Position numbers and translations under genes: made by a program. The notes under the pieces are model-generated. The model worked only from the letters and a program-made list of their open reading frames with translations. It made no database searches and had not been told where the DNA came from. This document shows, in pieces, positions 44,641-50,249 of a DNA stretch of 50,249 nucleotides. The number at the start of each line of letters is the position of its first letter. The first letter of the stretch is position 1. This DNA comes from an uncultured Christensenellaceae bacterium (GTDB lineage: Bacteria > Bacillota > Clostridia > Christensenellales > Borkfalkiaceae), in the NCBI GenBank assembly GCA_910588615.1, contig CAJUOI010000015.1, positions 1 through 50,249 of the forward strand, written 5' to 3'.

Positions 44641-47460
44641 TCACTCACCGTCCCCTATGTTGTCGTTGTCGAGAATTTCTTTGATCGCCGCCACCTTCTT
44701 TGCCTCTTGCCCGAGGTTGTTGCAGAACGCGCGCCCGCCGTCGTGCCTGAAATCCCACGCCGCGCGCAAGTACGTAGCAAACGTGCGCGCCTGTACGGGC
44801 TTGATCCGCCCGCGCCGTCCGTTGGCGCGGCAGACGGGACAGGAAGCTTCCCACCGCTCGTTGAAACGGATGACGTGCGGATTGGTGCTGCACGTAGACT
44901 CGCCGCAATCCTCGCAACTGCGGATCGCGCGCTCGCCCGTCTCCGAAACGCGGCACTTCTCGGGACACTCCCGCCGGCTGGGGCAGGTCTCGCAGATGAC
45001 CGCAAGATCCAAATCTCCCACGTTGCGGTTTTCCCGATAGCGCGCAAGCGCGGGACATTTATCCTTCATCGCCCCGTTCAGGAAACGCTGGCAATGCGCG
45101 ATCGCGCAAATTTTGCGGCAATAAAGGTTTCTGTCCCCCTTTTCGCCGCTGTTGCACATTACGCCCTTGCCGAAGCTGGAAGCCGCCATACAGGTGTAGC
45201 CCTCTTCCTCGACGGCACGGGTAAACGTTTCTCCGCACAAGTCGCATTTGAAATCGTATACGCTGATTTCTTCCATACGCATTCCGCGCTTGCCCGCTTC
45301 CATACACTGCTCGGTGGAAATGCAGTACAAGTCGTCGGAATCGCGGTATCTCTTGGTGTCGTAGTCCTCTTTGGAAAACAGTTTGACGTTGCCGCAGCAG
45401 TTGCACCGCACGGTGATCATGCGGTCGCTGTTGCTGCCCGCGATGATCGTGGCGTCGCCGCTGTTACTCGTCATCAGACCGATGCGCGAAAAATAGGAGA
45501 GCGCGTAGCCCTCGAGCCTGCGCATATCCGCAAGCGAATAAATGGTAACGTCGTTCTGCTGCCCGAGGCGGAAAATACGCCCGATTCTCTGGTCCATCGC
45601 AAGCGGGTCGGGCGTTACCTGCACGTTGACGATAACGTTGCAGCTCTGCAAGTTGACGCCCTCCGTAAAGGAGGCGTCCTTTACGAGCAGGATTGCGTTT
45701 TTCCCCTCCTCGCCCGTAAATGCGGCAACCGTCTTATCCTTATTCATACCCGTGCCGACGAGCAGTCTGTCCTTGAACCGCTCGTCGTTTTTCAACGTTT
45801 CTTCCACGCGGTCGACGATGCGATCGCGCCGCTTCAATTCGTAATCGAAAAAGAGAATGACGCGCTCGTCCTTATGTAATCTCAATATTTGGGTAAGCAC
45901 GCCGTACTTGCGCTCGAACTCGCCCGCCGCAGGGTCGGAAAAGTACAGCATCGTCTTTACTCCGCGCGGCACCGCGCGCATCTGTTGGTTGTAATAGCCG
46001 AGCGAATTTGCCTTGGTAAAGTCGCCGTCGGAAACGCCCAGAGCGGGCAGCAGCCCGCCGAACAGCAAATCGGCAAACGCCTTTTCCTCGTTCCTGTGGT
46101 CTCCGCCCCGCCGTACGCGCTGCAAATATTCGGCGAGGGAAAGCGCCTCCCCCTCCGACTCGATCGCGCCTTTTCCGTTGAGCTTTGCGGGATGGAATAC
46201 CACGGGTTCGTTTAAAAGCCCCGTCCCCCCGACGTTCTCTTCCATAACCTTTTTGGGAACGAACAGGAAGTTGACGACGTCCTTGCGCTTGGTTAAATTA
46301 TTGTTGGGCTGGCGCACCATGATCGTGCGCAGAACGCCGTTATGATAAGCGCTCGCCACGGCTGCATTGACGGCATCGGCTATTTTTCCGTCCGTATCCA
46401 AAAATTCGTCCACGGCGGAGGCGCGCTCCCCCTCCGTCAGTTCGTCAAACCCGCGGATGTTTTTCCGCGCGAGAAACGCGTTGAACTTCTCCGCATACTT
46501 TACGCCGACTTCGGAAATTTTCACCTTGCGGATGAACTCCATCACCGTGGTCGCGTTATGGCAGATATGTTCGAGATAGTACCTCTTCTCGTCGCGATAG
46601 CCCGCCGTTCTGTCCGCATCGTCCTTTTCGTCGAAGTCGGAAGGCGTGCCCCCTTTACAGCGGATAAAATACCACAGACGGAACATATGCGCAAGGTTGC
46701 CCGCGTGCGGCGTTGCGGTTAGCAGCAGGCAGTAGGATTTCTGCGCTTTGCGCTTTAACGCCATCATCAGGGAGAGCAGTTTCATCGCCTTCGCCATTTC
46801 GCCCTCTTCCTCCGAAAGGTGGTGCGCCTCGTCCACGACAATCACGTCGAAAAGCACCCGCTTTGCAACGTCCTCGCCCCAGCGCGCGAAATCCTCGTCG
46901 AGCACGATAATCGGGCGCACGGGGTGCAAGAGTCCGTCCTCCCCCCGTTCGGTGAGCGCGTCGATATCGAAATCGCTCCCCACGCGGCAGAGCACGCCGT
47001 CGCCCAATCCGAAATACCGCTCAAGCGTCAGCACCCAATCGTCGTACACCTGCGCGGGCACCACGAGCAGAAGGGAGGAAATATCCCCCCGTACCGCAAG
47101 CTCGCTCAGCACAACGCACGCCTCGAAGGTCTTTCCGCTGCCCACCACGTCGGCAAGCAAACCCACGCCGCGCCGCTCCTTTAAGAACTTTTCCGCCGCT
47201 TCCGCCTGATGCTTCAATATGACGCCGCCGCCCCCGTGCAGGCTCTTTTTACGCTGAATACCGTACGCGCCGTTCGCCTCGTACTCGGAGGCGTCAATCC
47301 TAAGTGCGGCAAACTCGTCGTAGCGGTCAAGCGCCGCAACGTCCTCGTCCAGTTTACCTATCTTTTCGCTGTAATTAACTTTGATATCCGAAAGCCCCGC
47401 GCGCTGCGACGCACGGTTATACGCATTTCCGATAAAAGTAATCCCGAAATTTTTTGCCAT
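44641..47460 (-). CDS. SNF2-like SF2 helicase/translocase with Cys-rich C-terminus
   Basis: The 939-residue product has the SNF2 motor: ILKHQAEAAEKFL (Q-motif type), LLADVVGSGKT with P-loop at about 106-111, DEAH at 210-213, LLLTATPHA at 246-253, and in the second lobe QRIGRIFRLGQ at about 624-634 (motif VI). Between the lobes lies a helical insertion. After about residue 685 come many Cys pairs (CNCCG, CDLCG, CETCPSRRECPEKC, CEDCGES, CPVCRANGR), probably four or more zinc fingers. SNF2-family proteins move along double-stranded DNA and displace bound proteins, and stand-alone bacterial ones are common in defence systems such as DISARM. It begins three bases after the Hsp70 gene. Confidence 0.9.
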   Translation of the reverse strand: MAKNFGITFIGNAYNRASQRAGLSDIKVNYSEKIGKLDEDVAALDRYDEFAALRIDASEYEANGAYGIQRKKSLHGGGGVILKHQAEAAEKFLKERRGVGLLADVVGSGKTFEACVVLSELAVRGDISSLLLVVPAQVYDDWVLTLERYFGLGDGVLCRVGSDFDIDALTERGEDGLLHPVRPIIVLDEDFARWGEDVAKRVLFDVIVVDEAHHLSEEEGEMAKAMKLLSLMMALKRKAQKSYCLLLTATPHAGNLAHMFRLWYFIRCKGGTPSDFDEKDDADRTAGYRDEKRYYLEHICHNATTVMEFIRKVKISEVGVKYAEKFNAFLARKNIRGFDELTEGERASAVDEFLDTDGKIADAVNAAVASAYHNGVLRTIMVRQPNNNLTKRKDVVNFLFVPKKVMEENVGGTGLLNEPVVFHPAKLNGKGAIESEGEALSLAEYLQRVRRGGDHRNEEKAFADLLFGGLLPALGVSDGDFTKANSLGYYNQQMRAVPRGVKTMLYFSDPAAGEFERKYGVLTQILRLHKDERVILFFDYELKRRDRIVDRVEETLKNDERFKDRLLVGTGMNKDKTVAAFTGEEGKNAILLVKDASFTEGVNLQSCNVIVNVQVTPDPLAMDQRIGRIFRLGQQNDVTIYSLADMRRLEGYALSYFSRIGLMTSNSGDATIIAGSNSDRMITVRCNCCGNVKLFSKEDYDTKRYRDSDDLYCISTEQCMEAGKRGMRMEEISVYDFKCDLCGETFTRAVEEEGYTCMAASSFGKGVMCNSGEKGDRNLYCRKICAIAHCQRFLNGAMKDKCPALARYRENRNVGDLDLAVICETCPSRRECPEKCRVSETGERAIRSCEDCGESTCSTNPHVIRFNERWEASCPVCRANGRRGRIKPVQARTFATYLRAAWDFRHDGGRAFCNNLGQEAKKVAAIKEILDNDNIGDGE

Positions 47461-47463
47461 TTT

Positions 47464-49407
47464 TTATTCTCCCGCAACCACCTTGAACGCGTCCATTCCG
47501 TAAAATCTCAGTTCGATCTCGCTCGCCTTCACCGATACCCTCGCGCCGTTGCTCACGTACAGCACGTTTACGCGGTCCTCCTTGCCCGAAGCGTTTTCGA
47601 AGAACGGCGTCGCGTGTCCCTCGGGGTCGACGTGAATGCCCTCCCTGAAATAAATTCGGTCGAGGATCTTGACCTTCCTGCCCGAATAATAGAACTCTAT
47701 CAGCGACCCGACGCCGCCCGTAACCGTTTTCAAACCTACGAGCCGCGCCGCCCGCAGACGGGGCTGCGAATTGATTTCGCCAACCATGACCCGCTCTCCC
47801 GTATACGTAAGCCCCCTCACCGAATGATCGCGGATCTCCTGCTTGGTGATCGCCGCCGAAAACATTTCGTCGTCCCTGATTTCCAGCGTATTCTCGATAT
47901 GGAAGCGGGTACCGAAGGTCGTCGTTCCCCGTTCCTTTAATACCGAGCCCCTGTCCGCAAGCACGGACAAAATCTTGGAATTTGTCGCGGGGTCGATTGC
48001 CCAGGTGCCGTACGAAAGCGCCACCGCCGTACGCACGTCGAAGCCGCGAAGCGCAACGATTGCCGCCCCCACGGCAGGCGCGTATACGCTGTCCTCGTGC
48101 GAGAGCACGGTAAACCCGTCGTCCGTTTCCCGTCCGTCGTCGAACGTGCCCACAGCGACCCCGTACGCTTCCTCCCCGATCCGCCGTTCGAGGTAGTCGA
48201 GCAAACCGTACGTTTCCGCCAATCCGCCCGAAAGAAAAATCTTTTGCACCCCGCGGTTGGCGGGCATTCTGATTTCGTTTACGATATAGGAGGCGATCGT
48301 TTCCGCAAGTCCGCCCCGCGCGCTCATGCCGAGACAGTCGGCAAACGCCTCGCGTGTCAGGCGACGCTGGATATACACGTCCCGGTTGACCGCCACGGGC
48401 ACGCCGTCGCGGAACGCCGCGCACTCGGCAAGCGGACGGCTCAGCACGATTTTCGCCTTTTTGATTTCCTTCATGAAAAGGTACTGCTTGGAATACAGCC
48501 CGCTTTCGCGGATATGCCCTTCTTCGCCGAACGAGGGCGTGCCTACCGTTTCGCAGGCGGCGATCTGCCCTTCGAGATAGGACGCAACGACTTCGTCCAC
48601 GTCCTGTCCGCCGACGGCAAGGGGAGCGCTGTGCCCGTCCGCGCCGTCCACGACGACCGTTTCGTCTATCAGCGACACGCGCGCGACGGATATATTTTCG
48701 TCGCCCATGTCGAACACAAGCACGCTTTCGCCCGAAGCGAGCGCGCCGCGATGATAGGCAAACATTCCGAGCGCTTTCGTGGAGGAAAGCACCTTGTCGG
48801 CGCCGATCCCGAACGCCCTTTGTGCAAGGCGCATCAGCTCCTCGACGTACTCCCCGCCGACCTTGGGCGGGTAAACGAGCGCCAGACGGTACTCTTCGAT
48901 CGGAATCCCCTTTTCGCGCGTAAACGCCTTCGTCCGCTCTTCGATAACGGTACGCAGATAGTAAAAGAAACTTTCGCAGACGCTCTCGGGCGTATCCTCC
49001 GCCACGCAAAAGGTCAAATCGTTTTTTACCATTTCTCCGAAATTGGATAGCATTTTCTTGCGCACGGGAAAGTAGAATTTGGGAAAATCGTGCCCGAAGC
49101 GATAGTAACGGGCGTTTTCTTCGAACACGTCCGCCTTGTGCTCGCCTCGTTCCAGAAGGGAAATGAGATTTTTTATCTTCACGACGGTAGCAAAAGACGA
49201 GCGGTATTCGTTTTTCCGCTCCACTTCGTCGCCGAACTTCCAGCTACGGGTATTCAAATCGTAAAAGGCAACGGCAGGAATCGCCACCTGCGTCAAAAAG
49301 TCGTTGCGCGCAAGCTTTCCGTACGAAACGTCGCGCCCCTTTTTCACCGCAAACGCGATTTTTACCGCGTCGCTGCCAAGGTCCAATCCGATATTCAAGA
49401 TTGCCAT
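47464..49407 (-). CDS. Hsp70-family ATPase
   Basis: The 647-residue product has the actin/Hsp70 nucleotide-binding fold: phosphate-1 loop GLDLGSDAVKIAF (7-19), phosphate-2 VFDMGDENISVA (231-242) with DENI in place of the usual GGGT, GGQDVDEVV (266-274), the helix EIKKAKIVLS, and adenosine motif FLSGGLAET (391-399). The second half (about 430-647) replaces the normal peptide-binding part with a beta-rich domain, so it is not DnaK and no DnaJ or GrpE is near. Such diverged Hsp70s act as chaperones or assembly ATPases in specialised systems. It is first in the operon, and GGAGGA precedes the ATG at the edge of a strong hairpin. Confidence 0.88.
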   Translation of the reverse strand: MAILNIGLDLGSDAVKIAFAVKKGRDVSYGKLARNDFLTQVAIPAVAFYDLNTRSWKFGDEVERKNEYRSSFATVVKIKNLISLLERGEHKADVFEENARYYRFGHDFPKFYFPVRKKMLSNFGEMVKNDLTFCVAEDTPESVCESFFYYLRTVIEERTKAFTREKGIPIEEYRLALVYPPKVGGEYVEELMRLAQRAFGIGADKVLSSTKALGMFAYHRGALASGESVLVFDMGDENISVARVSLIDETVVVDGADGHSAPLAVGGQDVDEVVASYLEGQIAACETVGTPSFGEEGHIRESGLYSKQYLFMKEIKKAKIVLSRPLAECAAFRDGVPVAVNRDVYIQRRLTREAFADCLGMSARGGLAETIASYIVNEIRMPANRGVQKIFLSGGLAETYGLLDYLERRIGEEAYGVAVGTFDDGRETDDGFTVLSHEDSVYAPAVGAAIVALRGFDVRTAVALSYGTWAIDPATNSKILSVLADRGSVLKERGTTTFGTRFHIENTLEIRDDEMFSAAITKQEIRDHSVRGLTYTGERVMVGEINSQPRLRAARLVGLKTVTGGVGSLIEFYYSGRKVKILDRIYFREGIHVDPEGHATPFFENASGKEDRVNVLYVSNGARVSVKASEIELRFYGMDAFKVVAGE

Positions 49408-49423
49408 CGACCCGCTTTTTCCT

Positions 49424-49449
49424 CCGAAACCGAAGCCGTTCGGTTTCGG
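49424..49449 (-). promoter_or_regulatory. Leader hairpin touching the Hsp70 ribosome binding site
   Basis: On the minus strand a perfect 11-pair stem (49424-49434 with 49439-49449) closes a four-base loop. Its downstream arm ends inside the GGAGG ribosome binding site (49421-49425). The upstream arm can instead pair with an identical partner sequence farther upstream (49475-49483), so the leader may switch between two forms. Confidence 0.5.
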
Positions 49450-49483
49450 GGCGGAGAAAAGGATTTTTCAACCGCCGAAACCG
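49441..49483 (-). promoter_or_regulatory. Alternative, mutually exclusive leader hairpin
   Basis: CGGTTTCGG occurs twice in the transcript, once on each side of CCGAAACCG. Pairing of the first copy (49475-49483) with the middle segment (49441-49449) gives nine pairs plus a possible three-pair inner helix and frees the ribosome binding site. This is the arrangement of an on/off leader. Confidence 0.4.
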
Positions 49484-49525
49484 CGCAGTACCTCGATTAA
49501 GTATATAATACCCCAATTATGTTAG

Positions 49526-49554
49526 ATTATATCACATTCCGACGAAAAAGGCAA
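49526..49554 (-). promoter_or_regulatory. Promoter of the 13-gene operon
   Basis: On the minus strand: TTGCCT (49549-49554), 17-base spacer, TATAAT (49526-49531), with TGA just before the -10 (extended -10). The predicted start near 49519 gives a leader of about 112 bases. No other promoter of similar quality was seen inside the operon. Confidence 0.75.
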
Positions 49555-49677
49555 GTACTCAACAAATTTTTTAGCGTAAAGGGAAACTTTTCCTGCTTCT
49601 GCCGCCGTTTTGTCTGCCACCCGTGATCCCGAAACCCGGCAACGCCAAGTCGAGCCACATCCGAGCCCGTTCCCGCG

Positions 49678-49764
49678 TGTCATTCAGAGGAGCGCAAAGC
49701 GCACGAGGACTCTTGCCTTTCGTGCAACCGGCAATCAAGATTCTTCGCTTTGCTCCGAATGACA
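49678..49764. repeat. Small dispersed palindromic element
   Basis: An 87-base element begins TGTCATTC and ends GAATGACA. The first and last 35 bases are imperfect inverted repeats (CATTCxGAGxxxGCxAAGCGxAxGAxxxTCTTG-like). No coding capacity. It resembles the small non-autonomous repeats scattered between genes of many Clostridia. A degenerate relative is at 15191-15266. Confidence 0.5.
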
Positions 49765-49787
49765 AAAGCCCTTCTTTTTCAAAAAAC

Positions 49788-49815
49788 AAAACCGCACGGT
49801 AATCCGTGCGGTTTT
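49788..49815 (-). terminator. Terminator of tuf
   Basis: A 12-pair stem (49788-49799 with 49804-49815) and TAAT loop, followed on the minus strand by TTTTGTTTTTTG, starts about 23 bases after the tuf stop codon. Confidence 0.92.
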
Positions 49816-49838
49816 CACCTGTTTGATCAAATATTCGA

Positions 49839-50249
49839 TTAAAGAATCTTGGAAACGACGCCGGAACCAACCGTTCTGCCGCCTTCGCGGATAGCGAAGC
49901 GAAGTCCTTCCTCGATAGCAACGGGTTTGATAAGCTCAACCGTCAAGGTAACGTGGTCGCCGGGCATAACCATTTCAACGCCCGCGGGCAGTTCGATGGA
50001 ACCCGTAACGTCCGTCGTTCTGATGAAGAACTGAGGACGGTAGTGGTTGAAGAACGCCGTATGACGGCCGCCCTCGTCCTTGGTCAAAACGTAAACCTGA
50101 GCCTCGAATTTCATAGCCGTAGGAACGGTGCCGGGCTTTGCAAGAACCTGTCCCTTTTCGATATCCGTTCTGTTGATACCGCGAAGAAGCGCACCGACGT
50201 TATCGCCCGCCATAGCTTCGTCAAGCTGCTTGTGGAACATTTCGAGACC
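49839..50249 (-). CDS. tuf: Elongation factor Tu, C-terminal part (partial at right edge)
   Basis: The visible 136 residues cover the end of domain 2 and domain 3 of EF-Tu: GDNVGALLRGI, RTDIEKGQVLAKPG, then GGRHTAFFNHYRPQFFIRTTDVTG, VMPGDHVTLTVELIKPVAIEEGLRFAIREGGRTVGSGVV. EF-Tu brings aminoacyl-tRNA to the ribosome. The GTPase domain is outside the window. A strong terminator follows, so tuf ends its transcript here. Confidence 0.98.
   Translation of the reverse strand, partial: GLEMFHKQLDEAMAGDNVGALLRGINRTDIEKGQVLAKPGTVPTAMKFEAQVYVLTKDEGGRHTAFFNHYRPQFFIRTTDVTGSIELPAGVEMVMPGDHVTLTVELIKPVAIEEGLRFAIREGGRTVGSGVVSKIL

Noticed and set aside
47464..49407. Hsp70-family protein as DnaK
   Set aside because: The phosphate-2 loop differs, the peptide-binding domain is replaced, and grpE and dnaJ are absent nearby.
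49571..49939. Minus-strand frame of 122 codons between tuf and the Hsp70 gene
   Set aside because: It overlaps the tuf 3' end, its terminator and the palindromic element, so it is not coding.

Overview
The window looks like chromosome from a mid-GC member of the Clostridia (Bacillota), most plausibly an uncultured gut lineage. The supporting features are Clostridia-style RpoB/RpoC, an RqcP-type S4 protein, RadA, a fused IspD-IspF, a GH43 arabinosidase-like enzyme, and a very large surface protein with InlB-type repeats. The assignment is an inference from gene content and cannot be refined without searches.

Left part (1-7.4 kb). A phage-type terminase large subunit gene runs off the left edge, and a small sigma-like or phage-regulator-like gene lies near it on the same strand. 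Between and beside them are two plus-strand genes for secreted proteins that share a plan (signal peptide, SH3-like segment, C-terminal membrane anchor). In both, the start codon falls exactly where transcription is predicted to begin, so their mRNAs may be leaderless. A GH43 glycosidase with a strong promoter and terminator follows, then an AT-rich acyltransferase gene that looks recently acquired.

Middle (7.4-27 kb). A 2488-residue membrane-anchored surface protein is read leftwards from a promoter whose start site lies inside a palindrome. Next come rpoB-rpoC (leftwards, without the usual rplJ-rplL in front; RpoB carries a strongly acidic tail). Diverging from rpoB are rqcP, ispDF, a coding-looking remnant, and radA. 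A bidirectional terminator separates radA from the next unit.

Right part (26.7-49.4 kb). Thirteen genes on the minus strand form one tightly packed unit, most overlapping or separated by fewer than 16 bases. In transcription order they encode: an Hsp70-family ATPase; a SNF2-like helicase with a Cys-rich tail; a zinc-ribbon protein; a multi-pass membrane protein with MBG/Ig-like repeats; a zinc-ribbon/Sel1 protein; a coiled-coil protein; a protein with an HExxH motif; an UPF1-like SF1 helicase with a degenerate nuclease-like tail; a small helical protein with a C-terminal MIM-like motif; a Vps4/katanin-like AAA ATPase; a lipoprotein; dUTPase; and TrmB. The pairing of a Vps4-like ATPase with a helical protein of ESCRT-III-like size and charge, alongside Hsp70 and two helicases, is the most unusual thing in the window and may be an undescribed system. 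It has one strong promoter and a leader with two mutually exclusive hairpins over the first ribosome binding site. The window ends in the 3' part of tuf with its own terminator. No tRNA, rRNA or CRISPR array was seen.
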